Positions 39,696-50,276 of a stretch of 64,000 nucleotides of DNA are shown one piece after another. The stretch's first letter is position 1, and every line of letters begins with the position of its first letter. The stretch comes from Mycosarcoma maydis (Eukaryota; Basidiomycota; Ustilaginomycetes; Ustilaginales). The notes under the pieces are model-generated. The model was given only the letters and a program-made list of their open reading frames with translations. It was not told the DNA's origin and made no database searches. Location: the NCBI RefSeq assembly GCF_000328475.2, contig NC_026487.1, positions 124,001 through 188,000 on the forward strand. The letters run 5' to 3'. Both the position numbers and the translations under genes were made by a program.

Positions 39696-42333
39696 ATGGC
39701 CACCGAAGTCGCTTCAGGCGGCTTTGCCGAATATGCTCTGCTGGTGGAGGCTCTACGCTCGCTCACTGTAGCACAGGCCAAGGCGCTTATCAAGGATCTC
39801 AACAACGAGCCCGAGGCCGTATGCGGTTATATAGCTCTCTCTGGTAACAAAATTGACCTCATTAATCGTCTCATAGCGGCCCTGACCGAACGCAGGAATC
39901 AGGGTGATATTCGTGGATATCAAAAGTTCCACGCTCTCATCCTTCGATACAAGGGCCCGCCAATTCCCGCCTACAGGAATGGGTACGTCTCGATGCTATA
40001 TCCAATTCCGCTTGCTTGCCGCATTCTCCCGATCAATCGACTGACCCTTACAATTATTATACCATCTGCCTGATTTTGTTCATCGTTCTGCTACTTACAA
40101 CCACTTCAGATCGTTTCCACTTCCGCCTATTCCTCGCAGTGCCACCACAAATGCAAGTGCAGGTACGTATGGTGGCTACAGCGCCACTGGTGCGTACGCA
40201 GCACATCCGCAACGTCTCGGTGTAACGCCAACCAACAGAGCGCCAAGCATCACCCCTTCTTACCACTCCCCTCCAATCTCAACAGCCACAACCACAACAG
40301 CCACAGCCTCATTGCCATCGCGGCCTGTCGGTCCCGCTGGCTCGACTCGTATCAACTTTCGCCCATCGCCTTTCTACGAGATCAAGCAATTTGTTTCCTC
40401 TATTGTCCAGTGCCCCGAGGCACCGACCCAGTCTGACCGCAAGAATGTGCCCTTCTTTGTGAATCTCACGACAGAGCAGGCGGATCAGCTCAGGACGTCC
40501 AAATACCAGCTTCGACTCTTTTGCACCACGGTGGAGGCACATGCTGCATCTCTATCAGGCCGCAACCCAGCCACCGTTGAATTTCCGCTCACCTGCGAAG
40601 TGCGAGTCAACTCCCAGCCGCTGTCAATCAATCTTCGCGGAAGCAAAAAACAAGCGGGCCGAGTTCCTCCGCCCAATCTCAATAAGGACAGCATGCTTGC
40701 GCTCAAGGCCGGACGTCCGAATCGCATCGATTTAACCTACACCAACGCCCCTAAACGTCACGTTCTCGTCGCTGCCATTTGCGAGATCACCACAGTCGAG
40801 ACTCTTGTCGAGCACTTGCGATCCAGGCAGCTGCGGAGCAAGGAAGAGGTGCTTTTGAAGATGCGTAGGGAAGCGGAAGACGACGACATCGAACAGGGAG
40901 CAGCCACCATGAGTCTCAAGTGTCCCTTTAGCTACATGCGCATTACGACGCCCTGCCGATCTGTCAACTGCTTGCACGTACAATGCTTTGATGCGTACAG
41001 CTTCTTTTCGATCAACGAACAGACTCCGTCGTGGGCCTGTCCCGTATGTCAGAAGACGATCAAGCCGGAGGACTTGTTGATGGACGGCTATGTGGACGAA
41101 ATTCTCAAGAAGGTGCCACACGACGAGGAGTCGGTTATCATTGAGCCAGACGGTTCTTGGCGGACCTCCGATGGCAAGATTAGCTCGAGCGGATCGGCAC
41201 AGGCTACTCCAGCAGCCGATGGAACTTCACTCGTCGAGGACCGATCGCAAACGCAAAGCTTGGAGGATGTTAAACCTGGCAATGCAAAGCCCAACGGAGC
41301 CGGGAGAGCATCGCGAGATGACATTGTGGTGCTCGACAGTCCGTCGCCGCCTCCTGAGACGACAGTACCGAGTATTTCAGCATCTACATCGGCTACGGGG
41401 CCAACGCAACCACCGGTCGTTGCAGCGTCTTCCTCTTCATGTTCAGTGGAAACACGGACCGCACCGAGCGTCCAAGCATCTACCTTAGCTGTGGGGGCCA
41501 CGACCGCCCCCAGCGTTCTGACATCTTCAGCTGCAATGGGAGTAAACGCTTCGACCTCAAACGCGCCGCCATCCCACAACGGAGTGGTTCCAACACCCTC
41601 TGCATCACATTCAGCAGGGGGACTCGCACTCGCACCGCGATGCGAACACACCGAAACACTTGACAGCAGCACCACTATGGGTGCGCACAATGCGCCTACG
41701 GTTGGTGTCGGAGAGGGTGGCGTGATTGATCTGACGCTGGACAGCGACGACGAGGATAGCGAGCCCTCGGTTCCAAGACGACCCGCACCTAGCATCGACG
41801 CTCATCCGAACCCACTGTCCAACTCTATGAACAGCGGATATCTCGGTCATCACAGCATCAGCAGCAACAACAACCGCGGAGGCGGGTTTGCGAACTATGC
41901 TTCCAAAGCTACAAGTATGTCGGCTCGCATTGACCCCTTTGCATCGGCTATGTCGCGAGTCGAGGCGACACCCGAGGATGAGCAGATTCGTCGCCCAGGC
42001 AAGCGACCACGAATTGAAGCGATTCCAACACCGAACGATCCTCGTCTCGTCAAAGGTGTCCGACCAGTCGAGCGGGAAAGGCGATCGTCACTAGACGCTC
42101 TACCAGCCTCGTATCTGGATGTTGGCATCAACGGCATCAATGGAAGCCAAAGCAACGGACGCGGCTATGAAGCAGCGAATACCACCAGCAACGGAGGAGG
42201 AACGAGAGCAGACGGCAATTCAGCAGCCGCACGGGGTGCGAGCGGGGAGGATGACGGGGACGATTCGTGGATGGACAATGCCAACACGAGCGACCACGAC
42301 CAGTACATCAACGAAGAGGATTGGTGGGCTTAG
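39696..42333 (+). CDS. SIZ1: SUMO E3 ligase, SIZ/PIAS family
   Basis: Two exons (39696-39982 and 40110-42333) join in phase to give 836 residues. An N-terminal SAP-like helix pair (LRSLTVAQAKALIKDLN ... KIDLINRL) binds DNA or chromatin. A PINIT domain follows (starting RINFRPSPFYEIKQFV, about 175-330). Then comes an SP-RING (about 367-415; CPFSYMRITTPCRSVNC, LHVQCFDAYSF, CPVCQK) with the Cys and His ligands in place, which recruits the SUMO-charged E2. The rest is disordered and carries two SUMO-interaction motifs: DIVVLDSPS (near 500) and GVIDLTLDSDDEDSE (near 633), the latter with the typical acidic tail. It attaches SUMO to nuclear proteins. Confidence 0.92.
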
Positions 42334-43656
42334 AGGCGTATGATGCAGAAGAAGCATCGATTGTTGACAGCTGCTGAGCTCGGAACAGCCTCAACAGCGG
42401 ACTCTACGATCGAGCCACACCACAACATTCCAAGCTTGACCATTCCGTCTTAGCAGCAGCCGATATCAAACCAACATCATACTAATCGAGGTCGAAGTAC
42501 AGATACCATCGCAAAGCAAAGCAAGTTTATCAAATCTCATTGTACTTGTAGCATATACTCTCTATGCCCACTGTTACCAACACTCAGGTCACTGTGAGTG
42601 TTGTTTTTCCCAGCATTGCCCAGGGAGGGGACGAGAAGGAAGCCATGAGACAGGAGCAAGAATGCACGACTGTCTGACGCGGCGAGAATGTGGGCGGAAG
42701 CAGGCAACAGCCCAACGTGTGAGGTTTGGATGGATCAAATCTGTGAATGTTAGAGGCACGCGAAAAAGTCTCTTGTGCTTTGGTGAAAATTTGGCGACCG
42801 TGTCGTTTCTGTTATAATTCGGAAAGATTGCGGGTCGTGAGTGGTGGTCGGTGCTTGGTGACTGTGAAGATCGACCGATGACGGGCCAAGAGCGAGTGTA
42901 CGTAAATCAAGCGCAGCACGCAACGGGCAACGTGCAAGTTGCAAGTGCAGACTCGCTCTCCGATTTGCGCGTCACGCATTTGCAGGAAGACACGCGACGC
43001 GTTAATCGATAGACGCGTCAAAGTGTCGGGCACTAGACGAGTTGACTCATTTACACGACTACGAAAAGACGCGTCAGCTGCTTCCGAAAAAAAAGGAAAG
43101 GAAAAGAAAGGAAAGGAAAGGAAAGAAAGCCAGAAAGCCAGAGAGAAAAAAGGCGGCAAAGAGGACGGTCGAACTGCGACACAGCATGGTTGCATGTTGA
43201 GCACAGAGGGAATCACGAAAAACTTTAGGCTGCACGCGTGAAATGCATTTGGCATGCATAGGCGCCGCTCTGCACAACGTACAGAGTGACAGGCGCAATC
43301 GACAACCTGCTTCCACACTGATAATTTGTGATTTGCGGCTCTGTGACTGTACAGAGCATTTGAGAAGCACAGCTGGAAAACCCCCCGAAGTAGCACCCAA
43401 AATCACGCATCCAGCGTAACCAATCAGTCGTCCAAGATTTGGGTACCCATTCCGCGTTCCGTACTTCTGCTTTTCCTCGATATCATCACCTCCACCGCCA
43501 TCGACCACCACCATCCTAAGATCACTTAGACCCTGCAGCGAACGCATACGCATCCACAGCCACCACTCCATTCGTCATCGTCTCTTGAGCCCCGACAAGC
43601 TCGCAACCTCCCAACGCTCTCACCTACACTCGAGATAGACGTTTGGACTACACATC
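42334..43656. other. Intergenic region with GGAAA repeat
   Basis: About 1.3 kb without a supported gene. A purine-rich GGAAA/AAAGA simple repeat occupies about 43086-43140. The last 200 bp are pyrimidine-rich leader sequence of the next gene. Confidence 0.5.
43086..43140 (+). repeat. Purine-rich simple repeat (GGAAA)n
   Basis: About eight GGAAA-type units with single-base variants, strand-asymmetric (almost pure A/G). Confidence 0.85.
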
Positions 43657-45615
43657 ATGGCTCGTCCTACATTGACCATGTCGACAACATCATCGAGCAG
43701 CAGCGCTAGTCCTCGGCCAATGCGGCACGAAGTTGAGATGTATGCGCATGCGCTGCGCACTCGTCTTCAGTTTGCTTCGTTCAAGGCACTGAACGGCGTC
43801 GGCAAGACATCTCTCTCGGACCTCACATCTACTGGCCAAGCTGCCGTACAGCCACTGACACCAAGTCTCGCATCTAACCATCAAATGGTAGATCAGCCTC
43901 AATCCAGTTCATCATCAGCCACCACGCCAGCGCTCTCCCAAGGAGAGTCGCTGCCTTCTTCATCGCAGTCGTCCACTCGATCCACTCGATCTATCTACCT
44001 CGATATCTTTGGAACCGATTTTCGTTCCACTACCACCCCTACTCCTTCGTCCTCAAAAGCGCTGTCTCGAGCTTCATCGTTTGCTTCCGCTTCAAACGCA
44101 TCCAAGCGTCTATGTTCCTCTTCGATGTCGACTCGGTCATTACTGGACAAGGCCGCATCCTCACCCCAGCTCGGATCGCCGGAAAGGAAGAACGGTCACT
44201 TTGACTGGCACAACAATCCAACCCCAGCCATGGTTGCACACGAGACCAAGCTCGCCGCCGAAGAATCATTTGCTTTGCCGACGGGGTCGCCCTCCAAACG
44301 TCGCAGAGAGGCAAGCTACAATGCTTCCTCCTCGTCCAACAACCCACTGCTCAACACACCCCGCAGATCAAGAATGCAGAGCTGTGGTGGCTTTCTGCCC
44401 AATGGTCACCCGGCATCCTCGCTCGCCCAAGACCTGGGTCTCACCGCACCACGTACGCCTCGTTCGCGCCATGCATCGGGTCGACACGTCTTTGCTAGTC
44501 CGCCTCCACCGCTTGCTGGCGGTGACCAAGACCAAGCCGAACGAGACCGCGTCGCGAGCCTACTAGCCGCGTTAGCCGAAGCACGAAATGGCAACAGTGG
44601 TTCCGATTCCAGTTCCGGCAGTGATCGACCACACACGCCACCTCTGGCGTCTTCGTCGACGCATCTGCAGCAGGCGCTGGCGATCGGAGCTGCCAGTCCA
44701 TCGTTGCGACGCAATGACACACTGGCACGGCCCAACAGCTCGCACAATCCCAAGAGGCACAAACGCAATGTTTCGTGGAGTGTCTTGCCCCCGGACTTGC
44801 ACAAGGCAGACGACAGCAGCAGCAGGGTGGTGAATGACGCACCGCAGGCTGAAGCAGAAGGCACAGGTGACGACCGGGCTGCAGCGGATTACCTTTTGTT
44901 CCTCGCTTCGTCGCCGTCGCCTTCGTCAATCAAGAGATTTAGCGCGGATGTCGAGACAGTGAGCTCGAACGGTATTCTCTCGACACCTTCGCAGACATCG
45001 CTGTGGGATCCATTTAACAGCAACAGCGGCGGCGGCGGCGATGGTCGTCGAAGCCGACTGCAGAGTAGCAATGGTGAGAGCTTTACTGGGCCGAGACACA
45101 CGAACCTGCCAATGTCGACTACGCCTCTCACGCCTCCACCGTCGGCGCGCAAACTGGGCAAGCCATGTTTGTCAGCTAGCTACGAGAGCCAAGGTATGGT
45201 TGGGCTTGGGTTCGATCAACACACGCTGTGCTCTGCAACGTCGACGGCGACACCTTCGAAACGTGCTGCTAACGCGCTAGAGTATATGGAGCGACGGCGT
45301 AACTCGGCAGCGCAAGCGTCGCCATGCACGCCTCCTCGGACGACGTCGCACTTGTCGTACAGATCATCGAGGACGAGCAGCGGCTCGTCGAATCCGGACT
45401 CGGGCTCGCGAGGCTTGGCGACCACACCGCCGAATGCGCCCGGCGCGCCCGGAGGCGATACCACGTTCCATTATGCCGACTTTGTCAATGTCTCGCCGAG
45501 CCCGCAGCCTCCGTCCGCGGGTAGATTCACCAGTGTCAGCACATATCTTGCGCATGCTGCTACTAGGACCCCCACAAAGATGAACAGGCACGCGTTCGAG
45601 TCCCGACGCACATGA
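43657..45615 (+). CDS. Disordered Ser/Thr-Pro-rich protein, possible Whi5/Nrm1-type repressor
   Basis: An intronless 652-codon gene, mostly low-complexity Ser, Thr and Pro. Near the N-terminus the segment YAHALRTRLQFASFKALNG (about 29-47) resembles the short helix that gives Whi5/Nrm1-type G1/S repressors contact with SBF/MBF (pattern L-x-x-RL-x-x-A-x-x-K). A later ADYLLFLASSPSPS block also recalls fungal members. Many Ser/Thr-Pro sites (for example TPSQTSL, TTPLTPPPS, CTPPRT) would suit control by cyclin-dependent kinase. The usual Gly-Trp after the lysine is absent here (Gly-Val). If correct, it represses G1/S genes until phosphorylated. The assignment is tentative; the gene itself is sound. 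Confidence 0.6.
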   Translation: MARPTLTMSTTSSSSSASPRPMRHEVEMYAHALRTRLQFASFKALNGVGKTSLSDLTSTGQAAVQPLTPSLASNHQMVDQPQSSSSSATTPALSQGESLPSSSQSSTRSTRSIYLDIFGTDFRSTTTPTPSSSKALSRASSFASASNASKRLCSSSMSTRSLLDKAASSPQLGSPERKNGHFDWHNNPTPAMVAHETKLAAEESFALPTGSPSKRRREASYNASSSSNNPLLNTPRRSRMQSCGGFLPNGHPASSLAQDLGLTAPRTPRSRHASGRHVFASPPPPLAGGDQDQAERDRVASLLAALAEARNGNSGSDSSSGSDRPHTPPLASSSTHLQQALAIGAASPSLRRNDTLARPNSSHNPKRHKRNVSWSVLPPDLHKADDSSSRVVNDAPQAEAEGTGDDRAAADYLLFLASSPSPSSIKRFSADVETVSSNGILSTPSQTSLWDPFNSNSGGGGDGRRSRLQSSNGESFTGPRHTNLPMSTTPLTPPPSARKLGKPCLSASYESQGMVGLGFDQHTLCSATSTATPSKRAANALEYMERRRNSAAQASPCTPPRTTSHLSYRSSRTSSGSSNPDSGSRGLATTPPNAPGAPGGDTTFHYADFVNVSPSPQPPSAGRFTSVSTYLAHAATRTPTKMNRHAFESRRT

Positions 45616-46114
45616 GCGCGACTCGTACTTTCACAATTCTCATTTGTATGTCTCGTTTCCCGCGCAGTGGTTTCGCCTGTTCTTATAGCTTAGTGTATGC
45701 ACATAGTCGCCAAGCTTGCCTAGCGCTCATCGGGCAGCTGTGCACTTGCACAATTGGCTACTCGCTCGGCCTGCGCCAGTGGCTCGACGTGGAATCGTCT
45801 GGGATTTGTTTTTAGCTTGCTCTGATTATTCACTTGGTCTCGACGCTGAATCGGTGGTGGGATGCGTGCTGTTGCGTCTCATGGCTGCTTGGCTGTGCTC
45901 GAGATGAGTGCCAAGGCGCATCCCGATTGTGCACACATTCACGATTCTTGTCGCACCAGTCTCGCCAACACGGCGCGTTTGCACACCTTTCATGCTCATC
46001 GACCAACCAAACGCAAAAACCAGCTTAAGCTGTGAGCGTGGAATTGAAACGGACTCACAACCACATCTCGATCCAACGCAAACGCGATACTCTCGCACTG
46101 GTACGCTACACGCA
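45616..46114. other. Convergent intergenic region
   Basis: It lies between converging 3' ends of the Ser-rich protein and the C2H2 regulator. No gene or strong repeat is seen. Confidence 0.5.
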
Positions 46115-47776
46115 TCAAGCAGCAGCGATCGTCGTCGCGTGCTGATCCTCAATCAGCGTTCCCCTCGCAACCAAGTGTTGCTCGTCAACTTCGTGCTTCA
46201 ACGCCGCATGCGCCTCGTTCCGTGTCGCGTGTTGGGCCGCGCCCAGATTCGGAGAAGCTGGCGGGGTGAAGATGGCATCGACATCTGCACCCAGTTCGAA
46301 GACGAGCGCTTGTTCCAGGGCGACGGTGCATTCGCGTTGCACCTTGGTATGTTCGGCTTGGAGCGTTTCAAGGTGTTGCCAGAGACGCGCGTTTTCGGTG
46401 CGTGCATAGCGCAGCTTGGCTTTCTCGACGAGATAGCGTGCGCGCGCGTTGCGGATCGCGGCTTGCGCTGCTTCCATGGATGATGCCGACGACGCCAGCA
46501 CGTCGGCTTCGTCGCCGCCTGCCCAACCGAAGCGCGATGAACGTCGACGAAGCGCAGATGAAGAGCGCGTACTGCGTCGTGATCGCCTCAGCTCGGACAC
46601 GTCCGGCATCGAGTCGCCCGAGTCGCTGTCGTAGTCGTTGGCGCGCGCACGCTTGACGCCCGCGCCACCAGAGACGGATGCAATCACCTTCTCGTCGGCC
46701 TCGACACCGTTGCGTGGACGAGACGGTGGTTCGCGAAGCTTGCGGCTGCGTTCGCGCTCGCGCATATCCTTTGCCCATGCCCTTAGTGCACGACCGAGGA
46801 TCGCTTCGTTGCGTTTGGTCTCTTCCGAATCAGGACCGGCTGCAAGACGCTCTTGGATGCCCAACTCGTCCGCCGACATGGTGTACAGATTCGACTCACC
46901 ACCTACTCCTCCTGTCAAACCGAATTCAGCGCCCTCGTCACCAGCAAGTTCAAGCAACTCGTCGCCCAGAGAATCGTCGGTTGCGCCGGGCGCTGCTTTG
47001 GCTGGTGTAGCCGAATCAGCGGCTTCACCAAGCATCGAAGCGTCTTCTCCACCATCTTCCTGTGCAGCCGAAGCGGCAGCCCTTCGAGAACCAGGCGTGA
47101 TGATTTGGTGTTGGACGCGCATGTGTTTACTTAGTGCATCTGATCGCGTGAAGCTCTTGTCGCATTCAGGCCGCGGACATGTGAATGGCTTTTCTCCGGT
47201 ATGGCTTCGCAGATGGCTGAGCAGCGCAAAACGAGAAGTCTGAGGTTTTCCTTTGCGGATGCAGCCGGTCCATTCGCACATGTACTTGCTCTTGTGAATG
47301 CCAATGTGCTCGTTGTGCAGGTGATCGATGAACGGCTGTAGGCTGTTGAATGTCTCTCCGCAGTCATTCCACTGGCATGTAACTTCGGCATCATTGTGAA
47401 CTGCAGGTTCTCGAACGGATTCATCGGCGAGCTCGTCGCCTTCTGGAGAGGCAGAGCGAAGGCGCTGATTGGTGGTGGGTTGTGCGCCTTGTTCGGCCTC
47501 TGAACCTGAAGTGGAGATGTCGGAGAGCGTTGGGGAGGGTGCGCGAACAGGCATGGCGCTGGTAGTATTGGCAGTGCTGGGCTGTTTCGAGCGAGTGCTA
47601 GCTGGCGGTTTGTGTGGAGACGAGGGTGGATTTGAGATTCTGCCAGTTCCGAGTGATGAGCTAGGAGATGGCGAGCGTTCCAGGGCCGCTGAAGACGCAA
47701 GCGGCCGTGACGAGGTTCCCATTGCAGCAGACGAGCTGCTGGCTGCACCAGCATTGGCAGGTTTCTTGCGAGGCAT
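46115..47776 (-). CDS. C2H2 zinc-finger regulator, Iec1-like
   Basis: An intronless 553-codon gene. Three to four linked fingers span about residues 134-225: CQWNDCGETFNSLQPFIDHLH, then CEWTGCIRKGKPQTSRFALLSHLRSH, then a TGEKPF linker and CPRPECDKSFTRSDALSKH. The order and the SRFALLSHLRSHTGEKPF join resemble fungal proteins annotated as INO80 complex subunit Iec1; GLI-type fingers are the nearest alternative. The C-terminal half has an acidic/basic patch (DYDSDSGDSMPDVSELRRSR) and a coiled coil (EKAKLRYARTENARLWQHLE). The role is probably nuclear, in chromatin remodelling or DNA binding. Confidence 0.75.
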   Translation of the reverse strand: MPRKKPANAGAASSSSAAMGTSSRPLASSAALERSPSPSSSLGTGRISNPPSSPHKPPASTRSKQPSTANTTSAMPVRAPSPTLSDISTSGSEAEQGAQPTTNQRLRSASPEGDELADESVREPAVHNDAEVTCQWNDCGETFNSLQPFIDHLHNEHIGIHKSKYMCEWTGCIRKGKPQTSRFALLSHLRSHTGEKPFTCPRPECDKSFTRSDALSKHMRVQHQIITPGSRRAAASAAQEDGGEDASMLGEAADSATPAKAAPGATDDSLGDELLELAGDEGAEFGLTGGVGGESNLYTMSADELGIQERLAAGPDSEETKRNEAILGRALRAWAKDMRERERSRKLREPPSRPRNGVEADEKVIASVSGGAGVKRARANDYDSDSGDSMPDVSELRRSRRSTRSSSALRRRSSRFGWAGGDEADVLASSASSMEAAQAAIRNARARYLVEKAKLRYARTENARLWQHLETLQAEHTKVQRECTVALEQALVFELGADVDAIFTPPASPNLGAAQHATRNEAHAALKHEVDEQHLVARGTLIEDQHATTIAAA

Positions 47777-48040
47777 ATCGTCGTCGAGGCACTACGTCCG
47801 TTCGCCGCCGGGTATGATCGATGCGACTTGAAATGAAGCACGATTCGTGATTCGTACGGGCTGTGGCTTGAGCAGCGTAGCGTAGCGTTGCTTGGTTGGC
47901 GACGTGTCGAGTGAGTGAGTGATTTGAGCAGAGTCGTCAGAGTGGACGATTCGTGATTTCGCAGGTTGTGGCGTAGTCAGATCATGGAAAAGCTGGAAGC
48001 AAGCCGCTGTAGAAACCTAGAAGGGTTTGTCAGCCATTCG

Positions 48041-48070
48041 TGATTGTGATTGTGATTGTGATTGTGATTG
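48041..48070 (+). repeat. 6-bp tandem repeat (TGATTG x5)
   Basis: Five perfect units that run directly on from a CATTCG word and into GCGATTCGTGATT, so it looks like slippage from the dispersed 7-bp motif with one base lost per unit. Confidence 0.85.
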
Positions 48071-48310
48071 CGATTCGTGATTTGCCAAAGTCTGTTGTTA
48101 CCCGCAAAGTGTACGTGCACGCGCTGCGCGGATGAGCCGCATCTCACACTGGATTTAACTTATGATTCACGATTGCAAAGATGGAGGCAGCAAACTCATT
48201 CGATGTGCGATACCCGAGATTCTGGCCTCAAGCGCGAACCAGCATCACGCACAGGAAGAATTCCCAAATCGTGGTCAGTCGCAGACCAGAAATCACGAAT
48301 ATCGTGAAAA

Positions 48311-48373
48311 TCGTGAATCGTGAATCGTGAATCGTGAATCGTGAATCGTGAATCGTGAATCGTGAATCGTGAA
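48311..48373 (+). repeat. 7-bp tandem repeat (TCGTGAA x9)
   Basis: Nine perfect consecutive copies of TCGTGAA, preceded by one further copy two bases away. It is the largest perfect array of the motif in the window. Confidence 0.92.
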
Positions 48374-48825
48374 ACGTAAAAATTGGAAATTGTTCAGGGC
48401 ACAAAGAGTCAGGTGGGATCACCGATTCATGATTCGCACTCTTTGCGCTACATCCCCGCACCGAAACATGAAAAACACAGCGCATGAGCCGGTGTGACTT
48501 TGTGACTTGTCTCGCTCCATCTCTCTGCTCCGGTTCGTGCTGCATCACACCCGGCCTTTCCGCTTCACGCTGTGCCTCGATCGAACTCGAACTCGTCGCG
48601 CTTCTCGCAGGGCTTCGTTCGGCTGTACCGCATCTCTCGGATCCTCGCAGCGCTTTGCGACGCTTCGCGACTTGGTAACAGCTTGGCGATCGACAGTGCT
48701 TGCCAGCGAGTCACACGCTTACTTGCACAGACGTCAAGACTCGACCACAGCGCAAGTACAAGCACATCTTGGCCCAATACATTTCTGCTGTGCGCGCGCG
48801 TTGCACTGCGGGCGATTGATTCGCA

Positions 48826-49935
48826 ATGTCGGATGCTACGGCGACATCACCAAAATGGTCAAGCGATCGATTTTTCCAGACGCAAGCGCCACCGGCGAAT
48901 CTCTCGGAAGCATCCTCGGCCGCATCCGAGTTCGTCCAGCGACACATCAAAGAAGGGCGTCGAGTAGTGCTGGTCACCTCGGGAGGAACAACGGTGCCGC
49001 TGGAGAAGAACGTGGTACGCTTTCTTGACAACTTTTCGGCGGGAACTAGAGGTGCCACGTCGGCCGAGTACTTCCTTTCCGCCGGCTATGCTGTGATCTT
49101 CATGAGCCGACAGCATTCGCTTGCACCGTACACGAGACACTATAGTCATACCACGAACCCTTTCCTGGATTTGCTTGCGGATCCTGCGACGCACGTTCAC
49201 ACTGATTCGCCCGCGTCGGCCTCGGGAGGAGACAACATCACCGTACTCAAGCAGCATGTGGCGCATCTTCGACCGATCCTTTCGGCGTATCACCACGCGC
49301 GTACTTCGGGCCTCCTGCATACAGTGCCATTCGTGACGGTCAACGACTACCTTTGGCTCTTACGAGAAATGTCTCGTGTAATGCAGCCGTTGGGTCGCAA
49401 TGGAATGTACTACCTTGCTGCAGCGGTGAGTGACTTTTTCATCCCTTCTACCAACGTGCCGGAACACAAGATCCAGTCGGGAAAAGGCTCGTTGGTGATC
49501 GAGATGGATCAAGTCCCGAAAGTGCTGAAACCCATGGTGGAGCAATGGGTTCCCGAAGGCTACCTAGTCAGCTTCAAGCTCGAGACGGATCCGAAGCTGC
49601 TGATCCCCAAAGCTGTCGGTGCACTGCAGAGATACGGGCATCAACTTGTCATTGGGAACGACTTGAATCGACGCAAGTTCGAGGTGGTGTTTGTAGAACG
49701 GAAACCGGAGACCCCGGTATCATCTACATCGACCAGGCCGACACATAGCTTGAATGTCGACGGCCAACAATATTCGGCGACGTGGATGCGGCTCGAAGAT
49801 GCGAGCGCTGTGGCAGATACCGAAGGAGGCGGAAAGGGCGGAGAGAAGGAGCTCGAAGAAGACATTGTTCACGAGCTCTGTAGCAGGCACCAACAGTGGA
49901 TTTCCAATTCGCCCGGTGCTGCTGCCAGGATTTGA
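48826..49935 (+). CDS. CAB2: Phosphopantothenate-cysteine ligase
   Basis: An intronless gene of 369 codons. The second step enzyme of coenzyme A synthesis joins cysteine to 4'-phosphopantothenate using a nucleotide. Family blocks are clear: VLVTSGGTTVPLEKNVVRFL and DNFSAGTRGATSAEYFL near the N-terminus (nucleotide binding), YYLAAAVSDFFIP in the middle, and KAVGALQRYGHQLVIGNDL with RRKFEVVFVE near the C-terminus. It is of normal length for the eukaryotic monofunctional enzyme, lacking the decarboxylase half that bacteria fuse to it. Cytosolic. Its neighbours have no obvious link. Confidence 0.95.
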   Translation: MSDATATSPKWSSDRFFQTQAPPANLSEASSAASEFVQRHIKEGRRVVLVTSGGTTVPLEKNVVRFLDNFSAGTRGATSAEYFLSAGYAVIFMSRQHSLAPYTRHYSHTTNPFLDLLADPATHVHTDSPASASGGDNITVLKQHVAHLRPILSAYHHARTSGLLHTVPFVTVNDYLWLLREMSRVMQPLGRNGMYYLAAAVSDFFIPSTNVPEHKIQSGKGSLVIEMDQVPKVLKPMVEQWVPEGYLVSFKLETDPKLLIPKAVGALQRYGHQLVIGNDLNRRKFEVVFVERKPETPVSSTSTRPTHSLNVDGQQYSATWMRLEDASAVADTEGGGKGGEKELEEDIVHELCSRHQQWISNSPGAAARI

Positions 49936-50276
49936 ATCTAGTTGACCGCACACTCGTCGTAATCTATCCTATCACGTAACGTTGTTCCTCTTCTCAGCCC
50001 AAACCGCGAATGAGTTGCTTTCAGTTAACCTGAATTATCTGCTAGCAATCACCGAACCAACTTTTGTGAACACACTCACGACTCGAACGCGCCATGCACT
50101 CTTCGAGATCGTCATGAACGTTGCATTACGAACCACATGTCTAATGCACACACGCGTTGGTCCACCCACGACACCACACGCACAAGCCGGTGAAAGGAGC
50201 AAGCAAAAGACAGAGCATGGAGAATAAAGAAAACTTGGTACAAACACACGCGCTTGGATCGAATCCCTCCGGTCCG
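49936..50276. other. Convergent intergenic region
   Basis: A 341-bp gap between converging 3' ends of the ligase and the second amino-acid permease. No gene or RNA is seen. Confidence 0.5.

Larger units (their letters stand above)
47777..48825. promoter_or_regulatory. Divergent intergenic region with motif arrays
   Basis: It separates the divergent starts of the C2H2 regulator and phosphopantothenate-cysteine ligase. It holds TGATTG x5 (48041-48070), TCGTGAA x9 (48311-48373) and scattered single words. The last 300 bp, upstream of the ligase, are free of the motif. Confidence 0.55.

Noticed and set aside
43074..43571. Minus-strand 165-codon frame upstream of the Ser-rich gene
   Set aside because: Its Phe/Leu-rich end is the translated GGAAA repeat and the rest lacks family features.
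48311..48373. Regular short array considered as a CRISPR-like locus
   Set aside because: Units are contiguous 7-mers with no spacers, in a eukaryotic genome.
50246..50275. GGATCGAATCCC resembles a tRNA B box
   Set aside because: No A box or cloverleaf could be placed around it, and it directly adjoins the permease stop codon. No tRNA was found elsewhere by eye.
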